Virus record (IMG/VR): IMGVR_UViG_3300025161_000014
Span: 1 to 41,297 of that record
Reading direction: 5' to 3' (one strand)
DNA: 41,297 bases
From: a virus
Shown: positions 22,070 through 29,860 of the stretch, piece by piece
Numbering within the stretch: position 1 is the first letter of the stretch
How the letters are laid out: each line of letters starts with the position of its first letter
The notes under the pieces: generated by a model
Told to the model about the DNA's origin: nothing
Database searches by the model: none
The model's input: the letters and a program-made list of their open reading frames with translations, nothing else
Program-made: the position numbers and the translations under genes

Positions 22070-22864
22070 CTACAGAATGTCCAGCATAAAACCCGATTTG
22101 TTGGCCCAAAAAGATTTTAGCCACTCCTGCACTTCTTCTTTTAGGTGGCCCCACAGGTTTGAGTATTTCAAACCGTCCGGCGTGTTCATAAACTGCACCG
22201 ACTGGCTGAGGCCATCCACCCCAACGCTGCGCCCCTGCACCCCTGCCACGAAGTTGCGATCCAGCGAACCCGGCGCTAGAATCTCCATCGCGGCCATTTT
22301 TGCTAGGTTCAATAGCACATCAGCCCACGGGCCTCGCAAGTCGCTCTCGTCGTATCCGGCGGTGTAAGAAAAATGCCATGCCTGGGGTACGTTGCGGGCC
22401 ATGTTGACCATCGTCAAAAAGCCTGGGCCGTACACGTTGGGAATGGTGAGGGTGCGTCCTGGGTAAATCTGCACGGTGGCGGGCCTGGGCCACTCATAAA
22501 CCCAATCGGTCGGCAGCCTCGAGCCCGACGGCATACCGGGCAACCACAGCCCTACCGCGTGAATCTGGCGAATGGGGCCAATGGGCAGGCGCATGATGTG
22601 GTAGGTTTGCCCGTGGACACCGGCGGCGCGGTACGGCAGAGCCGGTAGAGTCTCGTCGTGCTCTGGAAGCTCACCTGGCAATACTTCACGCCCTAGTTTG
22701 ATTGTGGTGGGTTTCAAACGCACCCCAAACCGGCGTTCAAACCATGCCACCGTAGACTGTATACGAAAATCCAGGGCGCGATCACTCAACGGCTGACCCA
22801 TGGAGTCTACCAGCGGCAACCCCGGCAGGATATTCTCCCGTACAAAGTTCGTGGACAGTAGCAC
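22070..22864 (-). CDS. Head-tail connector/adaptor-like protein
   Basis: A 264-residue protein with a GTG start six bases after TAGCAT (leaderless). The first part (SDRALDFRIQSTVAWFERRFGVRL) has the helical layout of the phage gp6-type adaptors that attach under the portal. The centre has beta stretches with IPNVYGPGFLTMVN and YTAGYDESDL, and the end is helical (LKEEVQEWLKSFW). Order behind the capsid gene supports a head-completion role. Exact family not named. Confidence 0.65.
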   Translation of the reverse strand: MLLSTNFVRENILPGLPLVDSMGQPLSDRALDFRIQSTVAWFERRFGVRLKPTTIKLGREVLPGELPEHDETLPALPYRAAGVHGQTYHIMRLPIGPIRQIHAVGLWLPGMPSGSRLPTDWVYEWPRPATVQIYPGRTLTIPNVYGPGFLTMVNMARNVPQAWHFSYTAGYDESDLRGPWADVLLNLAKMAAMEILAPGSLDRNFVAGVQGRSVGVDGLSQSVQFMNTPDGLKYSNLWGHLKEEVQEWLKSFWANKSGFMLDIL

Positions 22865-22873
22865 AACTACATG

Positions 22874-23071
22874 CTACCACCCAAACATGTTGCGGATGTT
22901 TTTCCAAAGTTCGGCTCGAGCCTGCCAAAAACGACGCTCGGCCTCGCGCATACGTTTGAATCGCACGATTACGATGTATCCCTCTTCGTTGTTTAGCAGG
23001 GCGTCGTGGTACTGCTCGCGCAACCTGTTGGCCTCGCAAAATGATTCTAGGTACTGTTTGAGAGGGGTCAT
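22874..23071 (-). CDS. Small charged helical protein
   Basis: A 65-residue protein, all helical and highly charged (RFKRMREAERRFWQARAELW), no membrane segment. ATG at 23071 stands six bases behind TAGGCT, a leaderless start directly after the capsid-operon terminator. That TAGGCT straddles the exact end of the inverted repeat (23081). It opens the connector operon. Unknown function. Confidence 0.6.
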   Translation of the reverse strand: MTPLKQYLESFCEANRLREQYHDALLNNEEGYIVIVRFKRMREAERRFWQARAELWKNIRNMFGW

Positions 23072-23080
23072 AGTCTCAGC

Positions 23081-23184
23081 CTAACAAATGTTTTGTAAAA
23101 ACGCAGTGAAAAATAACCCCCACTGTTGGGTGGGGGTTATTTTGCTGACGTTCAGGCTTCGTTGAGGGCCTCGAGCAACTGCTC
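23081..23184. repeat. Inverted repeat arm, partner at 1-104
   Basis: Exact reverse complement of the first 104 bases of the window. It covers the 3' end of the SAP-type head gene and the terminator, and ends one base before GCTGAGAC, inside the promoter of the gene at 23071. Confidence 0.9.
23109..23143 (-). terminator. Rho-independent terminator of the capsid operon
   Basis: A stem AATAACCCCCAC/GTGGGGGTTATT with T runs on both strands lies ten bases after the stop of the gene at 23152. It ends the leftward protease-scaffold-capsid operon. Identical to the copy at 42-77. Confidence 0.85.
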
Positions 23185-23700
23185 TTTAGTCCAGTGCTGC
23201 CCCACCGGGATACCCTTATCTTCCGCAAGCGCAAAAAGCTCTTCCTGTGTCATGTCCTCGAGGCGACGGGTCGGTTCGCGGTTTTTGATTGTCTCAATGA
23301 TCTTAGCTTTGGGCAGTGCGGGATTGACCTCGATGCCGTTTTTCTCGGCATACTCCAAAAGCTGCTTCTTGGTCATGGTTTCAAAATAAGGGCCTTCGTC
23401 AACCGACTCCGGTTGCTCTTTAGGCTTTGCATCAGCGGGCGCGTCGAAACTCATCCCATCGGGTACACCCGGTTTACCGTGCTCACTCAGGTCAGACAGG
23501 AATGGATAGGGTTTTTCAGCTCCACGCAAAATATAGCCCTCGATGCCGGTAAACTCTCCAGCGGTGGCGTTGTCCACGGGCTCCGACAAAATCATGTCCT
23601 CAACGCGGCGAAACTCCACGTTGTTGATCTCAATCTTTTTCTGGCGGCTTACCATGTCCTTGATAAAGTCCAGCCTGCACTCAATGCGATATTCACTCAT
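23152..23700 (-). CDS. Head protein with two SAP/HeH-type domains
   Basis: A 182-residue protein. Residues 1-80 are mixed and unrecognised. The C-terminal half has two helix-extended-helix units, MTKKQLLEYAEKNGIEV (about 107-140) and MTQEELFALAEDKGIPV (about 148-182), of the SAP/HeH/LEM-like kind often seen in small phage head proteins and known to bind DNA. ATG at 23700 with GGAGG site. It follows the capsid gene after a partial terminator. Its last ten codons are repeated at the left edge of the window. Confidence 0.7.
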   Translation of the reverse strand: MSEYRIECRLDFIKDMVSRQKKIEINNVEFRRVEDMILSEPVDNATAGEFTGIEGYILRGAEKPYPFLSDLSEHGKPGVPDGMSFDAPADAKPKEQPESVDEGPYFETMTKKQLLEYAEKNGIEVNPALPKAKIIETIKNREPTRRLEDMTQEELFALAEDKGIPVGQHWTKEQLLEALNEA

Positions 23701-23723
23701 ATTTTCCTCCTTTATTGGGGTAA

Positions 23724-23751
23724 ATTACCCCCCTGTCCCCAGGGGGGTAAT
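23724..23751 (-). terminator. Hairpin after the capsid gene
   Basis: ATTACCCCCCT and AGGGGGGTAAT form a perfect 11-bp stem; on the minus strand only TTTA follows. It probably reduces but does not end transcription from the capsid gene into the next gene. Confidence 0.55.
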
Positions 23752-23759
23752 ATCAGGGC

Positions 23760-25256
23760 TTAAAACGGCTTCCAGCTCGCCTTCATTTCGGGGGGCAGGA
23801 TGTTCTTGACCACAAAGTGGTGCTGAGGGATGGAAACCTGGAGGGCGGTATACATCGCTACTGCCCAGAACTGCCCGAGGCCCGTCGCGCCCGTGGCGTA
23901 TAGGGGGATGCTCTGGGTGGGGAAAAGGGTCAGGTAGCTGATGCTCTGAGGGTTGACGTTGAGGAAGAAGCTGCGGCTCGAGCCTGGGATGTCCTCGAGG
24001 TTCCAGGTGTACACTGTGGGGTCAGCGCTGCCTGGGTTGGTGGCTGGAATCCGCCTGATGAGCCGGTAATCCTTCAAGGTGGGTGTGCCGGTGGGGTTGC
24101 GGGTGGTCACGTACAGCGCATACCCAGTCTGGCGGCGGTCGGCGTTGGGGGTGATGGTGAACTCCACAACATCACCGGTGGCAACGGCGTGGGTGACGGG
24201 CGCGGACAAAAACCCTTCCTCGCCGGACTCGCTGATGGCGGCCACGCGGAAGATGTACGTGCCCGCCTTGGCCGCGTCAAAGCGGCTGTTTGGGTTGACG
24301 GGGGAGGCTACCGCAAGAGTGGGTGCGCCCGGGCTGTTGGCATCTACGCGGGTATTCCCGCCTTCGTCCGCGTCGAACGCTTCCTGTGGCATGGCGCTAT
24401 CGGCGTTGGGGATGTAGATGTCGTACATGTTGGTTACGACTTCATTCCCGATGCGCAGGCGGGGTACAGCCGAACCGTAGGCGATGGTGGTGGGGTTGTT
24501 GTCCAGCATGATGCGGTAGGTGGGGTCAAGGAATTTCTGCAAGAAGGCTTCCATCAGCGGGTCGCTAAAAACGTGGGTAAGCTCGCCAAAAATCCCCTGG
24601 TTGCCAATCCGTGCCCCAATGCTGCGGGCGGTGTCCATCCACGCCTCCATGTAGGTACGGGGGTCGTTGGAGGTCGTGATGGTGGACATGTCAATGATGT
24701 GGTTGGGCCGCTCCTGCCGCAAAATCGTCTCAATGCCATTGAACTGAAGCGGGGCTACCTGCTCGTCGCCAAAAAAGATGCTCCAGTTTGCATCGCGCAG
24801 CAGACGGGTCACAGCGTTGACGTTTTCCAGCGCCCGCATGTTCTCAAGGGTGCGCTGCACGCTGGAAAAGTGGCCGATGGAGGCCATTGTGTACTGCTGC
24901 TTAATGTAGGTCACGCGCCGCTTGTACGAACCTACCTGGCTTCTCAGGGCCGCAAGTTCGCGCCCGAACGTACCGCCTACCTGCCCACCAATGGACACCT
25001 GGATGGTGTACTCGTTGACGGCGCTGCGGGTACGCTCCTTTGGAAGCGTTTTGTAGATACGGAATTTGTCCTGGGTGTCAACCACTTTGCGTACAAGAGA
25101 CTCGAGGTTCTCAGGCCGCAAAGCGGTCATACCGCTCATGAGCAGCGGGTTGGTTTCGTAGGTCGAGGTAATGGCGCTGGCCTTTGCGAACTGGTCAAAG
25201 TCCTCGAAAGTCAAAGGGCCGCTCTGTGCGCCTGGGATGTGGAAACGGGGTTCCAT
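23760..25256 (-). CDS. Major capsid protein with FN3-like insertion
   Basis: A 498-residue major capsid protein by size, place after protease and scaffold, and HK97-type pattern: an N-arm (about 1-60), an E-loop-like strand pair with FGRELAALRSQVGSYKRRVTY, a spine helix with RTLENMRALENVNAVTRLL, and a C-terminal end HHFVVKNILPPEMKASWKPF. Between about residues 305 and 425 is a beta-sandwich resembling fibronectin type III or a similar surface domain (GTYIFRVAAISESGEEGFLS, ADRRQTGYALYVTT). Such domains decorate phage capsids. ATG at 25256; GGAGG lies 12 bases before. Confidence 0.85.
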   Translation of the reverse strand: MEPRFHIPGAQSGPLTFEDFDQFAKASAITSTYETNPLLMSGMTALRPENLESLVRKVVDTQDKFRIYKTLPKERTRSAVNEYTIQVSIGGQVGGTFGRELAALRSQVGSYKRRVTYIKQQYTMASIGHFSSVQRTLENMRALENVNAVTRLLRDANWSIFFGDEQVAPLQFNGIETILRQERPNHIIDMSTITTSNDPRTYMEAWMDTARSIGARIGNQGIFGELTHVFSDPLMEAFLQKFLDPTYRIMLDNNPTTIAYGSAVPRLRIGNEVVTNMYDIYIPNADSAMPQEAFDADEGGNTRVDANSPGAPTLAVASPVNPNSRFDAAKAGTYIFRVAAISESGEEGFLSAPVTHAVATGDVVEFTITPNADRRQTGYALYVTTRNPTGTPTLKDYRLIRRIPATNPGSADPTVYTWNLEDIPGSSRSFFLNVNPQSISYLTLFPTQSIPLYATGATGLGQFWAVAMYTALQVSIPQHHFVVKNILPPEMKASWKPF

Positions 25257-25274
25257 AGGTCAGTGTTCCTCCAA

Positions 25275-25913
25275 TTACCCAAAAATCGCTTTACGCTGAT
25301 CTTCGGTCAGAATTTCCTTGAACGCATTGAGTGAGCCGGTCATCAGGTATTGCTGTGCCTCAGCAAACTGCGCGGGGTCGGTGATGACCTGCTCGGCCTT
25401 CGCCAGCAACTCACCCACGGGCAAGGCTGCGTGGCGTTCGCCGGTGGGGATGGAAACAAGGCTTTTGGGCTTACGGGGCTGTCCGGTGGCGATGTTGACG
25501 GCTTTCGCCATCGTCTCGAGGCTGGACTGCTGGGCCTTGGCGATGGTTACAAACTCGTCCAATTTGACCACCAGGGCCTTCACCATCTGCTCGAGCTCGT
25601 CCTGGCGCTCCTGTACCGCTCCTACCGATTCAAGATATTCCTTGTGGCGACGATCAAGCTCGTTGAGCACGGGCGATAGGCTCTGTACCGCTTTTGCAAT
25701 CATCGCTGCGGGCGCGGCCTGCGGGGTATCGTCCTCTTCTTCCTCGTCGTCGTCCATGTCCATGCCCTGACCACGGTTGAGCATGGCCCGCTCCCTGTCC
25801 TCATCGTCCATTTCGGCCATCTCGTCGTCGTCCATATCCTCGGCTTTTGCAAGCAAGGCGGCGGCTCGAGACAGCGCGTCCTGAACCTTTTCTTTCTCAA
25901 GTTCGGTCAGCAT
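25275..25913 (-). CDS. Scaffold protein
   Basis: A 212-residue protein with the build of a capsid scaffold: helical start, a very acidic segment (DMDDDEEEEDD near residue 50-60), a coiled-coil middle (DELEQMVKALVVKLDEF), and a short C-terminal helical region (EILTEDQRKAIFG). Scaffold proteins direct procapsid assembly and are removed by the protease. It sits between the protease and the capsid gene, the standard order. ATG at 25913 with AAGGAG seven bases upstream. Confidence 0.8.
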   Translation of the reverse strand: MLTELEKEKVQDALSRAAALLAKAEDMDDDEMAEMDDEDRERAMLNRGQGMDMDDDEEEEDDTPQAAPAAMIAKAVQSLSPVLNELDRRHKEYLESVGAVQERQDELEQMVKALVVKLDEFVTIAKAQQSSLETMAKAVNIATGQPRKPKSLVSIPTGERHAALPVGELLAKAEQVITDPAQFAEAQQYLMTGSLNAFKEILTEDQRKAIFG

Positions 25914-25957
25914 AGCGTCTCCTTCATAGCACTCACTGTAATAACGTCAGCAGTCAA

Positions 25958-26896
25958 TCATCCAAGCACCCGCAAAACGTCGCGCATGATGCGCTCGGTG
26001 ATCTCGGTGGCCTGTTTTTTGCTCATGCCCTGAGCCACTAAAAAAGCGCGAATCGTATCGTATTTTGGCAACATTTGCCCTTTACGAATGCGGTTGAAAA
26101 CTCTGGCCCGCATTTTTTCGTAGGGCATCGCTGGGCGCTCGGTCTGGTTTCTAACAGCCCCCTCGAGGCTTTCCCTGGTGAGGGCCTGCACACCCGTTTT
26201 TGACGGCGAATCAAGGACGACGTCACCCGTCGTCAGGGCCTTTACAAAGGTGTTCACGCCCATCTCCCACACGCCCTTGCTGACGCGGTTGAGGTTCAGG
26301 TCTACAGCTTTTCTAAGCCCTCCCATCGGCTCGGTAGACACCGGCGGAAGCTCGGGGTGCTGCGCTCTGGTTGCAAAACCCACCGAGTACCATTCTGTGC
26401 CCGTAATGACACGCACCCGACGCCCACGGCGGTTCTCCACCCTTACCGATTTGATATTGCCGAAAACGCTCGGATACCACCGCTTTGGCGGGTTCATGGC
26501 GGTAATGCTGTGCCAGAATTCATCAGCCCAAAACCCCATGCCCTCAAACCCTGCAAGTTTGGTCGGTTTGGTGGCGTTGGTGTAAATCTGGCCCTTTACG
26601 AAAATGCTCTTACCCTGGCGGCGGGCATCTACCGGAATACCGATCTCGTACTCGGGGCGGCGCTCTGTGCCATAGGGGTTCCCTAGAAAGCTCCAGTGGT
26701 TGATGTCCAATGTGCCCTGCTCGAGAAACAGGTCTTTGCTGGCCCAAAGCGCATCGGCCAAAATGTCGTCGCCTTCGCGGTCAATGACCCCCTCGCGGCT
26801 GGTCTCGAAGTAGACAAAACGCTGCCCCCCTATTTCTTCTGCTTTTGCAAAATAGGGGAGTCTGAGCGAAAAAGGTACGTTGCTGTAGGTTTCCAC
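25958..26896 (-). CDS. Prohead protease
   Basis: A 312-residue capsid maturation protease by place and pattern. Residues about 25-60 (YFETSREGVIDREGDDIL) and GTLDINHWS, with the His, recall the N-terminal catalytic part of phage prohead serine proteases; WEYSVGF-like TEWYSVGFATRAQHPE near the middle fits the second half. The C-terminal 100 residues are helical and may be an extra domain. The start is the GTG at 26896, six bases after TAAAGT (leaderless). It opens the head operon and would process the scaffold and capsid. Confidence 0.7.
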   Translation of the reverse strand: METYSNVPFSLRLPYFAKAEEIGGQRFVYFETSREGVIDREGDDILADALWASKDLFLEQGTLDINHWSFLGNPYGTERRPEYEIGIPVDARRQGKSIFVKGQIYTNATKPTKLAGFEGMGFWADEFWHSITAMNPPKRWYPSVFGNIKSVRVENRRGRRVRVITGTEWYSVGFATRAQHPELPPVSTEPMGGLRKAVDLNLNRVSKGVWEMGVNTFVKALTTGDVVLDSPSKTGVQALTRESLEGAVRNQTERPAMPYEKMRARVFNRIRKGQMLPKYDTIRAFLVAQGMSKKQATEITERIMRDVLRVLG

Positions 26897-26989
26897 GCCC
26901 TTACTTTAGCGAGGGCAACGGTTGATCAACTGCGGGCGCTGACGAAGCTGGCCCATTCCATATCGGGGTCGTATAGGGTATAGGGCTCG

Positions 26990-29125
26990 TCAATTGGCCT
27001 GGTCTAACACCTGTTCGATGGCCTGCTCGGGCTCTACTTCGGCGGTCTGCAACTGTTTGGCGGCCTCGAGCAAAGCCTCGTGCGGTTCCTCACCTTGCTT
27101 GACCTTCTCGGCGGCCTCCTGCAACTGTTTGGCGGCCTCCTGGATAGGATCGGCCTGGGCATCGGTGGCGGGTTGGGGTTCAGGACGGTTCAGGTGCGCG
27201 GTTGCGCGTTCAAAAGCTTCTCGAGCCTTTTCCTCGTCGCTGGCCGTCTGTACTAAAAAGTTCTCGTCGGCTTCCTCATCGCGCCCACGAATTACCCACG
27301 GATATTTTTTGCCTGGCATGTGAAGCAGGCTATAGGTAACAGTTCCATCGTCGCCTTCTACACGGTGTTCATGGCGCTGGTCGTCCTCTTTGTCGTACCG
27401 CTCCCAGCGGTGGTTTTCGTTGAGGATGTACCGGCGGCCATTGAGGGTGCGAATCTCGCCTACCTGGTGGTGCTCGTCATACTGACCTTCGTAGGGGTCA
27501 GCGGGTGGGGGCGCGGGGGGCTCCTGTGCGGTCTCGGCCTGGGCCTGGGCAGCAGGCCCGCTCTGCTCCGGTTTGGGGGGCTCGTAGCCGTAGGTTCTGA
27601 TGTTTTTCAGGAATGTGTCCGCAAACTGTTTATCAGGCTTTTTGATATGCCGTCCAGCAAAGTTCACAACCGCATCCTTGAAAAACAAGTGCCCGTCATC
27701 GGTTAGCGTGAACACAAGTTCACTATCGAGAATGCGATCCCCGCTCTCATTGTAGTAATGCGACACATACAACTCGTGCTCTTTGCCCGCTTTGTGGCGC
27801 TCGATAACAAGGTCTTGGTAGCCTTCTTTTTGCAGCCGGATGTGAAAGGTGTCGCCCTGCAAAACTTTCTCTGCAAGCCCCCATTTTTTGAGCATCATGG
27901 CAAGTTTGCTCTCAATGTGGCCTATTTGGTTGCGTGGTTCGATTGATGCGGGTTGGGTTGGGTTGCTGTATCCAACGCTGATTTGAATGATATGCCCGTG
28001 CTTTGGGTCTATGATATTTGGCTTGGCTTCGCTTGCCTTTATGTCGGCCAATATGCTGTTCAAAACTGATATTGCTGCTCCGGCATTTTTTCGCGTTTCT
28101 CTTATGCTGTTCCTGCCGGTCATTTCGACAAATTCCAGTTTTTTCGTATCAGGGTTGAGTTTGAAAACCAGGCCGTCAATCAATCTGCGAGTGTCCTGAT
28201 TAATAACTCTTTCCACCTTCACGTAGTCTTGGTTGCTGCTACGGAAACGGTGTACTAATACCTGGCCCTGCTTTATATCGAACATGCCCCTGTAATCAGG
28301 GTTTTCGAGCACCCGCTCCAGGCCATAATCTTGCAAAAAAGCATGAGCGCTCTCAGCTAAAGCCGCTGGCTCTTTTGCGGCTCGCAACAATTTGGGTATA
28401 TCTCTAGTTTTAGTTTTGGGTGGAACCAAATCCCGAAACGCTATTTCGTCGGCGAGCCTCGTCAGTTTTTTCAAAATATCTCTTGCGAATCTAGGGTTTT
28501 GTAGAGCCGCGTCTGTAAAAGCTAACGGCCCATGGGCCACATCTAAAGATAAATTACCTTTGTTATCTACGTCAAACCTGATAAAACCTCTACCGCGTTC
28601 AGGTTCATACGACAAAATCACCTGATTTTTACCTTCTCTATTGACGTTGCGAATGCTCACTTCTACAGAATCATTCTCTATTGTTTTGGTAAAACCTGGC
28701 GTTGTAAGAACGTCCAGCAAACCATGCCTCTCGAGAAAATCCCTGGTTTCTTTGATCAACAAATTCTCTTCTGCGCGGTAGGCAAGAGTTTTTTGCTTGC
28801 TACTTCCTGAACCCGCTTGCTCTTTTGAATCGGCCTGGGCGGGGACGGGTGCAGGGGTTGGGATGTCCTGGGTGGGTTTGGGTGCTGGTGTCGCCTGGGT
28901 GGGTGCAGGGGTTGGGGTGGGTGCGTCAAAAAGGCCCGGCTGTTCAACTTTCGGCTTGCCCTCGTCACGTTCTACGTAATAGGTTTGCAAAAATGTTTTA
29001 CCCTTCCGAGTGACCGGTTTTTTGACCGGCATCAGTTCAGGGTTTACGTCGGCAGCCGGTTTGTTGTTATTGTCAAAAAGAAAGCCTTGTACGGCTTTGG
29101 CAATCAAATCCTGCAAAGAGGTCAT
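26990..29125 (-). CDS. Large protein with threefold internal repeat and Pro-rich linkers
   Basis: A 711-residue protein, family not recognised. The N-terminus carries VTRKGKTFLQTYYVE (about 38-52), then a Pro/Thr/Ala linker (about 69-98). Three divergent repeats follow (about 120-235, 256-365 and 403-513), each opening with a helix of the form FLERHGLLDVL, FLQDYGLERVL or MLKKWGLAEKVL and closing with strands and a helix. A second Pro/Ala/Gln linker (about 515-545) leads to a domain with GEIRTLNGRRYILNENHRWE and two helical QEAAKQLQ segments. ATG at 29125, six bases after TAAAAT. The linker motif APTQATPAP recurs in the helicase at 34077, so the two may be polyvalent-type proteins carried in the virion. 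Confidence 0.6.
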   Translation of the reverse strand: MTSLQDLIAKAVQGFLFDNNNKPAADVNPELMPVKKPVTRKGKTFLQTYYVERDEGKPKVEQPGLFDAPTPTPAPTQATPAPKPTQDIPTPAPVPAQADSKEQAGSGSSKQKTLAYRAEENLLIKETRDFLERHGLLDVLTTPGFTKTIENDSVEVSIRNVNREGKNQVILSYEPERGRGFIRFDVDNKGNLSLDVAHGPLAFTDAALQNPRFARDILKKLTRLADEIAFRDLVPPKTKTRDIPKLLRAAKEPAALAESAHAFLQDYGLERVLENPDYRGMFDIKQGQVLVHRFRSSNQDYVKVERVINQDTRRLIDGLVFKLNPDTKKLEFVEMTGRNSIRETRKNAGAAISVLNSILADIKASEAKPNIIDPKHGHIIQISVGYSNPTQPASIEPRNQIGHIESKLAMMLKKWGLAEKVLQGDTFHIRLQKEGYQDLVIERHKAGKEHELYVSHYYNESGDRILDSELVFTLTDDGHLFFKDAVVNFAGRHIKKPDKQFADTFLKNIRTYGYEPPKPEQSGPAAQAQAETAQEPPAPPPADPYEGQYDEHHQVGEIRTLNGRRYILNENHRWERYDKEDDQRHEHRVEGDDGTVTYSLLHMPGKKYPWVIRGRDEEADENFLVQTASDEEKAREAFERATAHLNRPEPQPATDAQADPIQEAAKQLQEAAEKVKQGEEPHEALLEAAKQLQTAEVEPEQAIEQVLDQAN

Positions 29126-29220
29126 GCTTGCATTTTACTTACCCTTGCGGTTGGATTTTTTGCGGTAGTCTTTTTTGTTTTGGCTTTTTGCGCCTGGTAA
29201 ACTTCCTCGAGTTCCAAAGC
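29122..29220 (-). pseudogene. Detached 3' end of a gene
   Basis: The minus strand of this 100-base stretch reads ALELEEVYQAQ, then KAKTKKTTAK and ends KMQA with TGA overlapping the next start as ATGA. It has the stop/start overlap of a real operon gene and a Lys-rich end, but no start. The element remnant at 29221-29248 separates it, out of frame, from the gene at 29435. It is best read as the original C-terminus of that gene or of a gene lost with it. Confidence 0.4.
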
Positions 29221-29248
29221 CTCGGACTTCAGTCCGGGGAGTCGTCAC
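29221..29248 (+). mobile_element. Solo IS200/IS605-type end
   Basis: CTCGGACTTCAGTCCGGGGAGTCGTCAC matches the right end of the element at 413-441 in all but two bases and keeps the hairpin. No second end is present to the left. It encodes the last residues (CDDSPD) and stop of the gene at 29435, so it has changed that protein's end. Confidence 0.65.
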
Positions 29249-29435
29249 ATGTGGGTCGGCTTTGTGTAACAAGCTGTGATAGGCGCTCGAGTGCATCCTC
29301 TACCCCCTTTTCGTCAATCTGAACAACATAAACTCGCCCGTCTTTCATCGCGGCTACTACCTGTTCTTCTATTTTCAAGACGTAGCCATAGTTAGAGACT
29401 AACTGCATCAGCGGGTACAGTTCAGGGCCTAGCAT
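29229..29435 (-). CDS. Small protein truncated by an element remnant
   Basis: A 68-residue protein starting MLGPELYPLMQLV at the ATG at 29435 behind GGAGG. A short beta pattern follows (YGYVLKIEEQVVAAMKDGRVYVVQI), then a helix. The last five residues come from the element end, and the likely true end lies at 29122-29220. It overlaps the upstream gene end by 14 bases. Function unknown; perhaps a fold of two strands and helices for a small phage regulator or assembly factor. Confidence 0.5.
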   Translation of the reverse strand: MLGPELYPLMQLVSNYGYVLKIEEQVVAAMKDGRVYVVQIDEKGVEDALERLSQLVTQSRPTCDDSPD

Positions 29436-29655
29436 GGTGCAGTACCTCCGCAAGCCGGGCCTGCTCGAGGGCTTCCAGATAGGCATCTCCAACAGCGGGG
29501 TTGCCTAAATCGTGTCTGGCGGCGGCCTGGGCCTGTCCCGCGTGACCCTCTTTCAGCGCAGCTAGGTGATCCTTTAGCTGGCGTTCAAAATAATGTTGTT
29601 CAGCAAGCGCTCGAGCTATATCTGTGTAAAGTGCCCTTGCGTTTTCAAGTTTCAT
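29422..29655 (-). CDS. Small helical protein
   Basis: A 77-residue, charged, helical protein without membrane segment. ATG at 29655 stands six bases behind a perfect TATAAT with no ribosome site, a clear leaderless start; the longer reading to 29829 is rejected. It begins the leftward transcript from the divergent promoter region 29656-29728 that runs toward the 711-residue protein. Not recognised. Confidence 0.6.
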   Translation of the reverse strand: MKLENARALYTDIARALAEQHYFERQLKDHLAALKEGHAGQAQAAARHDLGNPAVGDAYLEALEQARLAEVLHHARP

Positions 29656-29661
29656 GGCCCC

Positions 29662-29708
29662 ATTATAGGGTTTACAATGTTGACACACCGGATGTAGCAA
29701 CTCATAAT
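29662..29708. promoter_or_regulatory. Divergent promoters of the replication module
   Basis: Rightward: TTGACA (29680-29685), 17 bases, CATAAT (29703-29708), a near-ideal promoter for the gene at 29729 and the initiator. Leftward: TATAAT (29667-29662) reading into 29655. The two overlap face to face, so a repressor here would switch both directions. Confidence 0.7.
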
Positions 29709-29728
29709 GCACCCACAAGGGGGTAGGC

Positions 29729-29860
29729 GTGAAAACAATCATCGGCAATGTGTGGACTTTTTTGATCGCCTGGCTGTTGGCGCTGGGCATACTGGGTATG
29801 GTCTTTGACAAAGGCGCACCTGTTTGCAATAAGCAGGTGCGCCTTCCTTCGGGGTGGTGA
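29729..29860 (+). CDS. 43-residue membrane protein
   Basis: GTG start at 29729 with AAGGGGG ahead. Residues 8-26 (VWTFLIAWLLALGILGMVF) form one membrane helix, followed by a short polar tail with one Cys. Its stop overlaps the start of the initiator gene. It is the first gene after the strong rightward promoter. Role unknown; small membrane proteins at this place can be superinfection-exclusion or lysis-control proteins, which is a guess. Confidence 0.6.
   Translation: MKTIIGNVWTFLIAWLLALGILGMVFDKGAPVCNKQVRLPSGW
29811..29845. repeat. Perfect 12-bp inverted repeat
   Basis: AAGGCGCACCTG and CAGGTGCGCCTT with an 11-base loop lie in the 3' end of the 43-residue gene, nine bases before the initiator's start. 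No T run follows. In RNA it would form a hairpin that could limit access to the initiator start. Confidence 0.6.

Noticed and set aside
24189-25334. 381-residue plus-strand ORF opposite the capsid gene
   Set aside because: Shadow of the major capsid and scaffold genes; no ribosome site and no family pattern.
26897-26989. Small peptide frame (DEPYTLYDPD... ) between the protease and the 711-residue gene
   Set aside because: Reads like protein but has no start codon or ribosome site behind the stop at its left; perhaps a decayed gene, too weak to call.
26990-29125. 711-residue protein considered as tape-measure protein
   Set aside because: No long coiled coil, no membrane stretches and wrong place (before the protease); its repeats are globular alpha/beta units.
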